From assembly GCF_016278715.1 (NCBI RefSeq), contig NZ_JADQBH010000049.1:1-64000 (forward strand): DNA of 64,000 nucleotides. The letters are read 5' to 3'. Positions 18,612 through 27,579 of the stretch are shown piece after piece. The notes below the pieces were generated by a model. The model saw only the letters and a list, made by a program, of their open reading frames with translations, was not told where the DNA came from and did no database searches. Position 1 is the first letter of the stretch. Every line of letters begins with the position of its first letter. The DNA is from Marinilabilia sp. Its GTDB lineage: Bacteria > Bacteroidota > Bacteroidia > Bacteroidales > Marinilabiliaceae. A program made the position numbers and the translations under genes.

Positions 18612-18655
18612 CTTGAAAATACTGCGAATAGCGAGCTGTTTTATGGATTTTCAAG
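18612..18655. repeat. Inverted repeat between murB and mltG
   Basis: CTTGAAAAT and ATTTTCAAG are perfect complements 26 bases apart, with looser pairing extending outward. It lies between the convergent ends of murB and mltG and could be a shared terminator-like or repeat-derived structure. A nearby string (GGAACAATCCTTTAA) recurs in variant form at about 20345. Confidence 0.5.
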
Positions 18656-18711
18656 GAAGTTAAAGGGCAAAACAACTAGTCTAAAGCGGCAAGTTATTTC
18701 GGAACAATCCT

Positions 18712-19797
18712 TTAACGCCAGATTCTTCTCTCACTCAATGCCCGGCGGTATTTGGCGGCGTTTATATTGTGCTGACGCAGGGTTTTGGCAAAATTGTGGT
18801 ACCCCGAAAAATCATCCTTGGCACACATGTATAAATAGTCGTGATCTTCATGATTAAGGACGGCTTCAATGCCCGAAACTGATGGGTAACGGATGGGGCC
18901 GGGGGGAAGTCCGCGATACAAATAGGTGTTGTAAGGAGAATCAATTTCCAAATCGCGCGACAACACTCTGTTTATGGTAAAATCTCCAAGAACATACTTG
19001 ATGGTTGGGTCGGCTTGTAATCTGATGCCTCTGTTCAGCCGGTTGATGTAAAGTCCTGCTACTGTTGCCTTCTCGTCGCTTTTAATCGTTTCTTCATCCA
19101 CAATGCTGGCAAGGGTGGCTACCTCTTTGGGAGTCATTCCCGATTTTTGGGCTTTCTTCAGGCGTGTTTCATTCCAAAACTGCTTATATTCCCGATGCAT
19201 CCGGTCAATAAATTCTTCCGCATCGGTATTCCACCAGATTTCATAGGTGTTGGGAATAATCATGGCCGGAACTGTTTCCGGAGAAAAATCATACCTGGTC
19301 AAAAGAGTGGAATCACTCAGGGCATTTAGCAACGACAATGAATCTGCTTCAATCATGCGGGAAACTTTTCCTGCCAGGTCTTCCCGGGTTCTTACATTGT
19401 TGAACGTCAATTTTACCGGGGTTTGCAATCCGCCCCGTAACATATTCACCAGTTCGTTGTTGTTCATTCCATCCTTCAAAAGATAGTGGCCCGGGTGTAT
19501 CCTCTCCGGATAATCTTTTATTTTGGCCAACCAAACAAAAGATTCCGTGTTCTTGAGAAATCCTGATACGCGAAGTAACCCGCTTACATCCTCAAAAGTA
19601 GCATTCGTCGGAATATAAAAACTTTCGGTTTTTTTGTTGCCCAACTCCACGTTGGGAGCAAATATTCTTTGCTGAAAACGAAGTGTCAGCCACCCTCCAA
19701 TTGCAATGATAATAGATGCAATCACAAAAAACAGGATTAGTTTTCGTCCTGTTTTTTTATTCCGTTTGGTCGATTGTTTTAATGCCATCTTTTTCAA
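18712..19797 (-). CDS. mltG: Endolytic transglycosylase MltG (YceG-like)
   Basis: MltG cuts nascent glycan strands in the periplasm and so limits peptidoglycan chain length. The 361-residue protein has an N-terminal cytoplasmic basic stretch and one membrane anchor (LILFFVIASIIIAIGGWLTL). The YceG domain follows, with the LysM-like N-terminal part, the catalytic region LASIVDEETIKSDEKATVAGLYINRL, RLQADPTIKYVLGD, SPYNTYLYRGLPPGPI and a C-terminal YLYMCAKDDFSGYHNFA. Length and motifs are normal. It stands alone on the minus strand, convergent with murB. Confidence 0.93.
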   Translation of the reverse strand: MKKMALKQSTKRNKKTGRKLILFFVIASIIIAIGGWLTLRFQQRIFAPNVELGNKKTESFYIPTNATFEDVSGLLRVSGFLKNTESFVWLAKIKDYPERIHPGHYLLKDGMNNNELVNMLRGGLQTPVKLTFNNVRTREDLAGKVSRMIEADSLSLLNALSDSTLLTRYDFSPETVPAMIIPNTYEIWWNTDAEEFIDRMHREYKQFWNETRLKKAQKSGMTPKEVATLASIVDEETIKSDEKATVAGLYINRLNRGIRLQADPTIKYVLGDFTINRVLSRDLEIDSPYNTYLYRGLPPGPIRYPSVSGIEAVLNHEDHDYLYMCAKDDFSGYHNFAKTLRQHNINAAKYRRALSERRIWR

Positions 19798-20165
19798 ATA
19801 ATGATGCGTGTGGTATAAAAAGGAATTTTCTTGTTAAAATAAAGACGTTTAAAATAATGTGCCATTATTAACTCGTTGTTAATCGGGGTTCAAAAAACTC
19901 ATGGTGTGATGTCTGCCAAATAAAAACCAATTAATTAAAACATCTCTGGCACACCTCCTCAACAATCTTGTGTGTCAGTTATTAAAGTGGGTTACTTAAA
20001 TTTCAGGTTATTTTCCTTCTTTATGCCAGACGAGGTTTGCAAAGCATAGCCGTAGCTACGGTTAAAAACCCCTGCGAAGCAGAAAGGAAAAAAGCGCTTG
20101 AAATTAGTGAAGGAATTTAGTAATTGCCACACTAGCCTGCTTTATTCATGAATTATCGTTATGAG

Positions 20166-20330
20166 ATGTTCAAATATCAAGAAATACAATCAACCGCAGA
20201 GAAAATGGATGTAGGAAATAATAAATTATTCTCAAATCCATTTTTTTGAGGACGGTTGTATTTTGCAGATAGTTGGACATCGGAATAGATTATTTTTGAA
20301 TAATGCACGCTAGAGGCTGGCAATAAAATT
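20166..20330 (+). repeat. Repeat A, degenerate copy
   Basis: Aligns with 32622-32790: both begin ATGTTC then a stretch like TATCAAGAAATACAA, and share TGTATTTTGCAGATAGTTGG / TGGTATTTTGCCGGTAGTTGG and ACATCGGAA. Translated, the copies share MF-YQEIQ, NN-L, YFA-SWTSE, but this copy has several in-frame stops. It is a decayed member of a small repeat or gene family. Confidence 0.6.
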
Positions 20331-20339
20331 TCTCTTCAA

Positions 20340-20451
20340 ACTTCGGCACAATCCTTTAATTTAGGGCGTAAAAATACAACTTTATTATAAATGCTCAGCC
20401 CAACTTTTTGTTTGTTTCCAATGATTTTTTTTGCAATTTTGGTGCCGAAGT
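20340..20451. repeat. Spaced 10-bp inverted repeat
   Basis: ACTTCGGCAC (20340-20349) and GTGCCGAAGT (20442-20451) are perfect reverse complements about 92 bases apart, with AT-rich DNA between. This could be the ends of a small mobile or structured element; no ORF lies inside. Confidence 0.5.
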
Positions 20452-20902
20452 TCTTGATTGAAAATGTGTGGTTTGTTTATATATATGAAGCTTAACCACC
20501 TGGAAAACACAAGGCAACAAAAATATTTTGAACCAGATAAGGCATTTAAGTAGCACATTTGAAGCGGCATGTGACTTAATTTAGATGCAGCTATCCCTTT
20601 GGCGGAGGCAAAAGGTAGGTCCCTGAAAGGAGACAATTTGAATAATCCGGGGTAGCCGGGGCAAGTGAACAGGGTTCCCGGATGGGGGCCGGCAATTAGT
20701 ATTGAGGATTAAAGCAAAGTCCATTTTGCCACATATCCAAAAGGCAAGTAAAATATACAAGCATACTATTTTCAGTTGGTTGTATTTCTACTTTGATAAA
20801 AGTAAATATATCAAAAGTGAGGATTCCAGGCACTGACAACCCAAAGAATTAACAAAGAATAGTATAACAGACATATTTTGAACGGTTTATTACCTTAGTT
20901 AG

Positions 20903-21394
20903 ATGAAAGCGATGATGAAGAAATTATTTTTTTTAGTAATAGCGGTTTCCGTAATGACCTCATGCGCTTCGCTGCGCAAGGGGTCCTCCAAAATGGGAGA
21001 ATCACCTTATGCCGACGGAGTTAAAGATGACGGGATTGAGGTGCGTGACGATATTCAGCCCATTGTGGAACCAGAGAAAGCTGAATCTGAAGAACCTGCC
21101 ATAGTGGTAAGGGAAGAGAAAGTGAAGACGGTGGATGTGGATGAGACTTCCGAAAATATTTTCCGTTATTATGTTATAATTGGTTCTTTCCGTTATGTAG
21201 ACAATGCCCGAAATTACAAAACGGATTTGATACGAGAGGGTTTTGTTCCTGTAATATTGGAAAATGAAAACGGTTTGTTCAGGGTTTCAGTGGCTGCATA
21301 TAATGAAGAGCAACCTGCCCGGAATAATATTTCTTCTATTCGTCGTAATTACCCCAAATATGCTGATGTATGGCTATTAATCAGGAAGCAATAG
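20903..21394 (+). CDS. SPOR-domain lipoprotein
   Basis: A 163-residue lipoprotein (VMTSCASLRKGSS) with an acidic disordered linker and a C-terminal SPOR domain (YYVIIGSFRYVDNARNYKTDLIREGF...VSVAAYNEEQPARNNISSIRR). SPOR domains bind denuded glycan strands at division septa, so it probably sits in the periplasm attached to a membrane and associates with peptidoglycan. It is followed after 58 bp by fprA on the same strand but no functional link is evident. Confidence 0.85.
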   Translation: MKAMMKKLFFLVIAVSVMTSCASLRKGSSKMGESPYADGVKDDGIEVRDDIQPIVEPEKAESEEPAIVVREEKVKTVDVDETSENIFRYYVIIGSFRYVDNARNYKTDLIREGFVPVILENENGLFRVSVAAYNEEQPARNNISSIRRNYPKYADVWLLIRKQ

Positions 21395-21452
21395 GAGAGA
21401 AGTTTGTTTATTAAATCAAGATATATCACGAAATTAACAATTAAACCGAATT

Positions 21453-22652
21453 ATGTATCAGCCGATTCAATTATCAGAAGATATTTTTTACGTTGGTGTT
21501 AACGACAGACGAACAGAACTTTTTGAAAATATGTGGCCTTTGCCACGGGGAGTTGCTTACAATTCATATCTCATCAATGACGACAAAATAGCACTTTTGG
21601 ATACTGTCGATATCGGACAGGTTGAGAAGTTCCTGAAGAAGATACATGCCATTATTGGGGATAAACCTATAGATTATTTGGTGATTAATCACATGGAGCC
21701 CGACCATGCCGGTTCGGTAAATATCATTCGCCAGTTGTATCCAGACCTGAAGATTGTGGGAAACAAAAAAACGCTTCCCATGGTGGAAGGATTTTTTGGA
21801 ATTACAGAAAATTTGGTGGAGGTGAAGGAGGGAGATGAGCTTGACCTTGGGAGGCACAAGCTTCAGTTTTATCTGGCGCCAATGGTTCATTGGCCCGAAA
21901 CAATGGTGACTTATGAGCAGTCGCAGAAAATACTGTTTTCGGCTGATGCCTTCGGAAGTTTTGGAACACTGGACGGTGGTGTTTTTGATGATGAAATGGA
22001 CTTCTCCTGGTTTCATGACGAGATGCGTCGCTACTATTCCAACATCGTAGGAAAGTACGGCAGCCCGGTTCAAAAGGCCCTTGAGAAACTTGGTGCGCTC
22101 GACATCAAGATGATTGCTGCTACACACGGACCAATCATTCGCAGTCACATCCCGGAAGTACTGAAAATGTATGATGACTGGAGTAGCCATAAAACGAAGG
22201 AAGGGGTGGTGATAGCATATGCTTCTATGTATGGAAATACCGAAGAGATGGCCGAAGTAACAGCCAGGGCTATCGCAGAGCAGGGAATTAAGGAAATCAG
22301 GATATATGATGTCTCTAAGACTCACTCCTCTTACATCATCTCTGATATTTTTAAATACAAAGCACTGGTGTTGGCCAGTCCGACCTACAGCAATGAACTG
22401 CATCCCAATATGGAAGCGCTTGTCAACAAGTTAAAACACATGGCCGTTAAAGACCATTATCTTGGTGTATTGGGCTCTTTTACCTGGGCCGGAACGGCTG
22501 CCAAGCGTCTGAAACAGTTTGGGGATGATCTGAAATGGGAAGTTATTGGCAATCCGGTAGAAGAAAAACACGCTTTAAAGAAACAAAAATACGACGAATG
22601 TCGTATACTTGGCGAATCCATAGCTGAAAAGCTAAAAACAGAAAGAGAATAA
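21453..22652 (+). CDS. fprA: FprA-type A flavoprotein (flavodiiron protein)
   Basis: Flavodiiron proteins reduce O2 or NO in the cytoplasm of anaerobes. The 399-residue protein has an N-terminal metallo-beta-lactamase domain with the diiron ligands in NHMEPDHAGS (H-x-E-x-D-H), APMVHWPETM and FSADAFGSFG, and a C-terminal flavodoxin domain with the FMN loop YASMYGNTEEMAE and LASPTYSNELHPN. Length is typical of the two-domain class without extra rubredoxin. It ends in a hairpin terminator. It suggests the host meets oxygen but is adapted to low oxygen. Confidence 0.93.
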   Translation: MYQPIQLSEDIFYVGVNDRRTELFENMWPLPRGVAYNSYLINDDKIALLDTVDIGQVEKFLKKIHAIIGDKPIDYLVINHMEPDHAGSVNIIRQLYPDLKIVGNKKTLPMVEGFFGITENLVEVKEGDELDLGRHKLQFYLAPMVHWPETMVTYEQSQKILFSADAFGSFGTLDGGVFDDEMDFSWFHDEMRRYYSNIVGKYGSPVQKALEKLGALDIKMIAATHGPIIRSHIPEVLKMYDDWSSHKTKEGVVIAYASMYGNTEEMAEVTARAIAEQGIKEIRIYDVSKTHSSYIISDIFKYKALVLASPTYSNELHPNMEALVNKLKHMAVKDHYLGVLGSFTWAGTAAKRLKQFGDDLKWEVIGNPVEEKHALKKQKYDECRILGESIAEKLKTERE

Positions 22653-22682
22653 AGAGTTTTCTTTTCCTTTCCTTTAAGACCG

Positions 22683-22723
22683 AGGCTGTCTCTACCAATT
22701 GGAGATGGCCTTATTCTTTTTAA
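22683..22723 (+). terminator. Intrinsic terminator after fprA
   Basis: GGCTGTCTC and GAGATGGCC pair over nine positions (two G-T) around a nine-base loop, followed by a T-rich tract. It lies 31 bp after the fprA stop and just before the convergent hypothetical gene. Confidence 0.75.
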
Positions 22724-22733
22724 GTCTGCTCCT

Positions 22734-23258
22734 TTATCTTATTCCCAGTTCATCAATGTCGCGTCGAATGCTTTCCAAGGCTTTACTGACCGATAGATTT
22801 GCTGTAGCTCCGGCATCCTCAATAATTCTACGTCCCAGCTCAAATGAAGGCACATTAGGAGGAACTTGTACAGAGGCTGTATTGATCAGTCGTGAAACTT
22901 CCCCACGCGCTTTTTTTATCAGTTCCCAGGTATTGGCAGGTACATAAATCTGCATGGCAAGATTATGGTTAAATTCCGTCCGGATGGTTTTGAGCAAATG
23001 ACTTTGCAGATGGAATGCATTCATGTTTTTTTGTTGCTCGCGCAAAACCAACGATTCGGGTGAAATTCGCTCCAGAAAAAGGGAAAATCTCTCAAATGCC
23101 TGCAGACGTTGAGTCAGGATTGTATTTCCATTGGCCATCAAAAATTCCTGACGCCGCTTTTTTGCCTCGTGATCCAGAAACCATTTAACTAAAATCAGGG
23201 TGAAAACGGTAATTATCACAATCGGGGCAAGTATCCAGATGATTTGAATGCTTTCCAT
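22734..23258 (-). CDS. Conserved-looking membrane-anchored protein of unknown function
   Basis: I do not recognise a named family. The 174-residue protein has one N-terminal membrane helix (IIWILAPIVIITVFTLILVKWFL), a basic juxtamembrane stretch, then a soluble helical domain with AFERFSLFLERISPESL, FNHNLAMQIYVPANTWELIKKAR and VPSFELGRRIIEDAG. It would be anchored in the inner membrane with the domain in the cytoplasm. I use the ATG at 23258; the track's 23288 start adds ten residues. It stands alone between convergent and divergent neighbours. The well-formed sequence texture argues for a real gene. Confidence 0.7.
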   Translation of the reverse strand: MESIQIIWILAPIVIITVFTLILVKWFLDHEAKKRRQEFLMANGNTILTQRLQAFERFSLFLERISPESLVLREQQKNMNAFHLQSHLLKTIRTEFNHNLAMQIYVPANTWELIKKARGEVSRLINTASVQVPPNVPSFELGRRIIEDAGATANLSVSKALESIRRDIDELGIR

Positions 23259-23336
23259 AATTAATAGTTCTTTTTTCTCCGAAAACAAAGTTAATTATTT
23301 AATTGAAATTTCTGATTTTACAAGACATTCCTCATC

Positions 23337-23365
23337 TTGCCGGGTGTAAAAAAAGATTATTTTTG
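23337..23365 (+). promoter_or_regulatory. Bacteroidetes promoter upstream of the aminotransferase
   Basis: A TTG at 23337-23339 is followed after 18 nt by TATTTTTG (23358-23365), matching the -33 TTG and -7 TAnnTTTG consensus with near-ideal spacing. It would give a leader of about 200 nt before the ATG at 23572. Confidence 0.5.
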
Positions 23366-23392
23366 TACTTTCTTTTCAAACTATTAACCGTT

Positions 23393-23433
23393 AAAAAACT
23401 CAACGCAGAGGCAATAATGTGAAGAGTTTTTTT
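23393..23433 (+). promoter_or_regulatory. AT-rich leader hairpin with T-run (possible attenuator)
   Basis: AAAAAACTC and GAGTTTTTT pair around a loop of about 22 bases and end in a T-run, roughly 30 nt downstream of the predicted -7 box and well before the aminotransferase start. It could be a weak terminator or attenuator, or chance in AT-rich DNA. Confidence 0.3.
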
Positions 23434-23571
23434 CAGAGAATTAAGTTATACTTGTTGCTATGTAGGCAGTTTGTTATCAGTTTTTTGTTAATGATTTACG
23501 GAAGATTGTTTAAAGAGAAGATTTAGAAATTATTGTTTAGCCGATTTTTTGGTCATAAAAATATACCGAGT

Positions 23572-24765
23572 ATGAAACAATTATCTGACAGACTGACCGG
23601 GTTGTCTGAATCCGAAACAATAGCTATGTCTCAGCGAAGCAGGGAATTGCAACGCCAGGGGAAAGATATCATCAATTTGAGTGTGGGAGAACCTGATTTT
23701 CCATCCCCTCCGTATGTAAAAGAAGCAGCTATTGCAGCCATCGAGGATGATTTTACTCACTATCCCCCGGTTCCCGGAATTCCGGAATTGAGGGAGGCAA
23801 TTGTTGCCAAATTTAAAAGAGACAACAATCTGGAATATAAACCGTCTCAGATTGTTGTATCAACAGGCGGAAAGCAGGCATTGTCTAATGCCATTTATGC
23901 TTTGGTCAATGAGGGGGATGAAGTAATAATTCCTTCCCCTTATTGGGTGAGTTATCCTGCTATGGCACAACTGGCCGGTGGAAAATCGGTATTTGTCTAT
24001 GCCGGTATTGATCAGGATTTTAAAATGACCCCGCAGCAGTTGGAAGATGCCATTACTCCAAAATCCAAAGTGCTTTTGCTGAACAGTCCCTGTAATCCAA
24101 CAGGTAGTGTTTACTCTTTGGAAGAGTTAAAAGCACTTGCAATTGTATTGGAACGTCATCCCAATGTTTTTGTGATTTCTGATGAAATTTATGAATACAT
24201 CAACTATGAGGTTCCACATCACTCCATGGCCGAAATTCCCTCCCTGAAAGAAAGGGTGATTATTGTGAATGGCGTATCAAAAGGTTATGCAATGACTGGC
24301 TGGAGAATTGGCTATATGGCTGCTCCCGAGTGGGTTGCATCGGCTTGCTCCCGTTTGCAGGGACAATATACTTCTGGTACTTCTACTATTTCTCAAAAGG
24401 CTGCGCTTGCTGCAATTGAAGGTCCGCTGGAATATACCCGTTCTATGGTAGATGCTTTTAGGCGAAGGCGTGAATTGGTGGTTAAAATGGCCAATGAAAT
24501 ACCGGGACTGAAAAACAACAATCCGGCAGGTGCATTTTACCTGTTTCCCAATGTGAGCTCGTTTTTTGGAAAAAGCTTCAACGGACATACGATTGAAGAT
24601 GCTCGTGATCTGAGTTTCTACCTGTTGGAACAAGCCTATGTGGCAACCGTTAGCGGAACCGCCTTTGGAAATAAAAATTGCATTCGATTTTCTTATGCGA
24701 CCAGTGATGAGTTGCTGGTGGAGGCCATGAAGCGAATTAAAAAGGCTCTTGCAGCGCTAAAATAG
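23572..24765 (+). CDS. aspC: Pyridoxal-phosphate aminotransferase class I (aspartate aminotransferase-like)
   Basis: A 397-residue fold-type I aminotransferase. The PLP lysine is in NGVSKGYAMTGWRIGY, with SVGEPDFPSPPYVKEAA and HYPPVPGIPELREAI at the N terminus, STGGKQALSNAIYAL, NSPCNPTGSVYS and ISDEIYEYINY in the core. The pattern is that of the Igamma/AAT subgroup, so aspartate (or a similar amino acid) with 2-oxoglutarate is the likely reaction. The track's TTG start at 23533 is replaced by the ATG at 23572 (MKQLSDRLTGL), where the family begins. Next downstream is ftsE, 173 bp away. Confidence 0.9.
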   Translation: MKQLSDRLTGLSESETIAMSQRSRELQRQGKDIINLSVGEPDFPSPPYVKEAAIAAIEDDFTHYPPVPGIPELREAIVAKFKRDNNLEYKPSQIVVSTGGKQALSNAIYALVNEGDEVIIPSPYWVSYPAMAQLAGGKSVFVYAGIDQDFKMTPQQLEDAITPKSKVLLLNSPCNPTGSVYSLEELKALAIVLERHPNVFVISDEIYEYINYEVPHHSMAEIPSLKERVIIVNGVSKGYAMTGWRIGYMAAPEWVASACSRLQGQYTSGTSTISQKAALAAIEGPLEYTRSMVDAFRRRRELVVKMANEIPGLKNNNPAGAFYLFPNVSSFFGKSFNGHTIEDARDLSFYLLEQAYVATVSGTAFGNKNCIRFSYATSDELLVEAMKRIKKALAALK

Positions 24766-24938
24766 AGATTGATTTTTGATAAGTGCGATTTGTCCTCTAT
24801 CTTTATAGTCTCTGAAGGAAACAACAGAACTGAAAGGTGAAGTTTCCCGATGGAATTGTATTTGTGAGTCTGGCAATAAAGAAGCTTTATAAACCGGGCT
24901 CATTTTTCAGCGGTTCATTTGTAATTAATAGGGAGTCC

Positions 24939-25676
24939 ATGGCAAAAGAAACACAACCGATTCTTAATAAAAAAGGTAATATCATTGAGGTTTCCGACGG
25001 CCTGGTGCGCCAGAAAGAACACATTATTCTCAGGGATGTAAATCTGGAAGTCAAACCGGGAGAATTTGTTTACCTCATAGGTCGTGTGGGTAGTGGGAAA
25101 TCTAGTCTGCTAAAAACGTTCTACGGAGATCTTCCGTTCACCGATGGCTATGGATTTGTTGCAGGTTATAGTCTAAAGTTACTGAAAACCCGGCAACTTC
25201 CTTTTCTTAGGCGAAAAATGGGGATTGTTTTTCAGGATTTTCAGTTGCTTACCGACCGGAATGTTTATGACAATCTTCAGTTTGTTCTGAAAGCCACAGG
25301 ATGGAAAAATCAAACCGATATGGATCACCAGATTCGCGATGTTCTGTCGAAAGTGGATATGGTTCATAAAGGATATAAAATGCCGCATCAACTGTCGGGT
25401 GGCGAACAGCAACGTATTGGTATTGCCCGTGCACTGCTCAATAAACCCGATTTAATTTTGGCTGATGAGCCTACCGGAAATCTGGATCCCGATACGTCGG
25501 ATGATTTGCTGGATTTACTTCACACCATCTGTAAAGAAGAGTCTAAAACGGTGGTGATGGCGACACACAATTACGGATTGATTAAAAAGTTCCCAGGACG
25601 CACCATTCGTTGTGAAAATACAAGGCTGGTGGAATCGGCTCAGGAAGAAATTGATTTTGATCAATTGATTGAATAA
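24939..25676 (+). CDS. ftsE: Cell-division ABC transporter ATPase FtsE
   Basis: A 245-residue ABC ATPase with [14 protein letters not shown] (Walker A), [16 protein letters not shown] (Q-loop), [16 protein letters not shown] (signature), [14 protein letters not shown] (Walker B) and [10 protein letters not shown] (switch His). The tight FtsE/LolD-like sequence and length point to FtsE, which with FtsX activates septal peptidoglycan hydrolases at the inner membrane. ftsX is not adjacent. The track's GTG start at 24837 adds an unlikely 34-residue extension; the ATG at 24939 fits. A heptamer repeat array begins ten bases after the stop. Confidence 0.85.
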   Translation: MAKETQPILNKKGNIIEVSDGLVRQKEHIILRDVNLEVKPGEFVYLIGRVGSGKSSLLKTFYGDLPFTDGYGFVAGYSLKLLKTRQLPFLRRKMGIVFQDFQLLTDRNVYDNLQFVLKATGWKNQTDMDHQIRDVLSKVDMVHKGYKMPHQLSGGEQQRIGIARALLNKPDLILADEPTGNLDPDTSDDLLDLLHTICKEESKTVVMATHNYGLIKKFPGRTIRCENTRLVESAQEEIDFDQLIE

Positions 25677-25686
25677 AAAGGCAAAG

Positions 25687-25735
25687 AGCATGGAGCATGG
25701 GGTATGGAGCAGAGAGCATGGAACATGGAGCAAAG
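25687..25735. repeat. Degenerate heptanucleotide tandem repeat (AGCATGG-like, 7 units)
   Basis: Seven 7-base units (AGCATGG, AGCATGG, GGTATGG, AGCAGAG, AGCATGG, AACATGG, AGCAAAG) begin ten bases after the ftsE stop. The unit length and the AGC start equal those of the array at 5288-5385, which likewise abuts a stop codon. Confidence 0.75.
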
Positions 25736-25772
25736 GGGTAACTCTTCAGCTCATAAATATTCCGGCATAGAT

Positions 25773-25803
25773 TTGATTAAGAGGCAAAAACTGTGTTACT
25801 TTG
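25773..25803 (+). promoter_or_regulatory. Likely promoter of slyD
   Basis: TTG at 25773 and TTACTTTG at 25796-25803 (one mismatch to TAnnTTTG) are separated by 20 nt, about 33 nt before the slyD ATG. This is good spacing for a Bacteroidetes primary-sigma promoter. Confidence 0.5.
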
Positions 25804-25836
25804 CAGCTTGTTTAACGAACAAAAAAGAATATAAGA

Positions 25837-26364
25837 ATGGAAATTGCAAGAAACAAATTCGTATCGCTTTCATATCAATTGCGTCTCAATGGTGCCGAAG
25901 GTGATTTAGTAGAAGAAACCGGAGAGAACAATCCTTTACAATTCGTTTATGGAGCTGGAAAAATGATTGAGATGTTCGAGAAGAAAATCGAAGGTCTTAA
26001 TGAAGGTGACAATTTTAAATTTGAATTAAAGGCAGACGAGGCTTATGGCCAGGTTAATACTGATGCTATTGTGGATCTGCCTAAAAATATTTTTGAAGTA
26101 GAGGGTCAGATTGATGATTCATTGCTCAAAGTTGGTAACATGGTGCCTATGCAGGATGCCAATGGTAACCGGTTGAACGGTATTGTTCTGGAAGTAACAG
26201 ACGATACTGTAAAAATGGATTTTAACCATCCTTTGGCGGGCGATGATTTGCATTTTGCCGGTCAGGTACTGGAAGTGCGTGAAGCCACCGAGGACGAACT
26301 CGTTGAAGCTGTTGGCGGAGACGGATGTAGCTCTGGTTCATGTGGAGACGGATGTAGCTGCTAA
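25837..26364 (+). CDS. slyD: SlyD-type FKBP peptidyl-prolyl isomerase
   Basis: A 175-residue cytoplasmic FKBP of the SlyD class, which combines prolyl isomerisation with chaperone activity. The isomerase half is split by the insert-in-flap chaperone domain: [67 protein letters not shown] and [24 protein letters not shown]. The C terminus is a short Cys-rich metal-binding tail ([15 protein letters not shown]), the counterpart of the His/Cys tail of E. coli SlyD. A terminator follows, separating it from aroC. Confidence 0.93.
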   Translation: MEIARNKFVSLSYQLRLNGAEGDLVEETGENNPLQFVYGAGKMIEMFEKKIEGLNEGDNFKFELKADEAYGQVNTDAIVDLPKNIFEVEGQIDDSLLKVGNMVPMQDANGNRLNGIVLEVTDDTVKMDFNHPLAGDDLHFAGQVLEVREATEDELVEAVGGDGCSSGSCGDGCSC

Positions 26365-26385
26365 TATTTAAGCAAAATTTTATAG

Positions 26386-26424
26386 AAAAGGGTGTTTCAT
26401 TGACTGATGGAACACCTTTTTTTT
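26386..26424 (+). terminator. Intrinsic terminator after slyD
   Basis: GGTGTTTCAT and ATGGAACACC pair over ten positions (one G-T) around a six-base loop, flanked by A and followed by eight T. The ORF-track start for aroC at 26400 lies inside this stem, which is a further reason to reject it. Confidence 0.88.
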
Positions 26425-26489
26425 GCTCATGTAGCCTGCATCACCTATTTTTACAACTCATTTTTAGAAACGACATAAACAATTATACG

Positions 26490-27560
26490 ATGGCAGGTAA
26501 CACATTTGGCAGGATTTTTAAACTGACTTCTTTTGGTGAATCTCACGGACGTGGTGTTGGGGGAATTCTGGAAGGCGTAAAGCCCGGGTTGGAACTGGAT
26601 ATGGAATTTATTCAGCACGAACTGGATAGACGGCGACCGGGACAGTCGAAAATTACTACTCCCCGCGACGAAAAAGACCGGGTTGAATTTATTTCCGGGG
26701 TAATGGACGGAAAAGCCACCGGAACTCCTTTGGCCTTTGCCATCTGGAATAAAGACCAGAAGTCCAATGATTATGACAACCTGAAAGAACTGTATCGTCC
26801 TTCTCATGCCGATTACACCTATGATGCCAAATACGGAATCCGGGACCATCGGGGTGGAGGTCGTTCATCTGCCCGGGAGACTATTGCCCGGGTGGTAGCA
26901 GGTGCTATTGCCAAACTGATGCTGAAGGAAATTGAGGTGGACATCACCGCTTTTGTTTCCCAGGTGGGAGAACTGATTATGGAGGATATTCCCGCCGATT
27001 TGTCGACCATTGAATCCACCCCGGTTCGTTGCCCTGATACAGAGATGGCCGAACGCATGATAGATTACATTGATAATATCCGTCAGGATAAAGACTCCGT
27101 GGGCGGGGTCGTTAGCTGCGTGATTAAAAATGCTCCGGCAGGTCTGGGAGATCCGGTTTTCGATAAACTTCATGCCACTTTGGGACAGGCAATGCTTTCC
27201 ATCAATGCCGTAAAAGGTTTCGAATACGGAATGGGCTTTAAAGCTTCTTCTATGAGAGGGTCGGAGCACAATGATGAGTTTTATACTGAAGATGGAACAG
27301 TTAAAACCCGTACCAATCGCTCCGGAGGGGTACAGGGGGGTATCTCCAACGGTGAAGAGATTGTTTTTCGCGTGGCCTTTAAACCTGTTGCAACCATTCT
27401 TAAAGATCAGAATACTGTGGATAAATCCGGCAATGAAGTGGTGATGAAAGCCCGCGGACGACATGACCCCTGTGTGGTTCCCCGTGCAGTTCCTATTGTG
27501 GAGGCTATGGCTGCTATGGTAATTTTAGACGCATGGCTGATGAATAAAACCTATCGGTAA
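26490..27560 (+). CDS. aroC: Chorismate synthase
   Basis: AroC makes chorismate from EPSP, the last step of the shikimate pathway, using reduced FMN. The 356-residue protein shows the three family signatures: [18 protein letters not shown] near the N terminus, [18 protein letters not shown] in the middle and [17 protein letters not shown] near the C terminus, plus [11 protein letters not shown]. Length is typical. The track start (26400) falls in a terminator; the ATG at 26490 ([15 protein letters not shown]) is the conserved start. The symporter gene begins 19 bp downstream and may be co-transcribed. Confidence 0.95.
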   Translation: MAGNTFGRIFKLTSFGESHGRGVGGILEGVKPGLELDMEFIQHELDRRRPGQSKITTPRDEKDRVEFISGVMDGKATGTPLAFAIWNKDQKSNDYDNLKELYRPSHADYTYDAKYGIRDHRGGGRSSARETIARVVAGAIAKLMLKEIEVDITAFVSQVGELIMEDIPADLSTIESTPVRCPDTEMAERMIDYIDNIRQDKDSVGGVVSCVIKNAPAGLGDPVFDKLHATLGQAMLSINAVKGFEYGMGFKASSMRGSEHNDEFYTEDGTVKTRTNRSGGVQGGISNGEEIVFRVAFKPVATILKDQNTVDKSGNEVVMKARGRHDPCVVPRAVPIVEAMAAMVILDAWLMNKTYR

Positions 27561-27579
27561 GTTTTTGATTGGAAATAAT

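Larger units (their letters stand above)
19798..20902. other. 1.1-kb gene-free region with repeat remnants
   Basis: No ORF here looks real (the 83-residue minus ORF at 20385 has no family features). It holds a degenerate copy of a repeat shared with 32.6 kb (20166-20330), a 10-bp perfect inverted repeat (20340-20451), and a palindromic CCGTAGCTACGG near 20050. The mltG promoter and the SPOR gene promoter should lie at its two ends. Codon-like texture in the 20.17-kb repeat suggests it was once coding. Confidence 0.5.

Noticed and set aside
20385-20636. 83-residue minus-strand ORF in the gene-free gap
   Set aside because: No family pattern, poor composition, overlaps the inverted repeat and noncoding repeats.
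21564-22403. 279-residue minus-strand ORF opposite fprA
   Set aside because: Shadow of fprA, which has all its catalytic motifs on the + strand.
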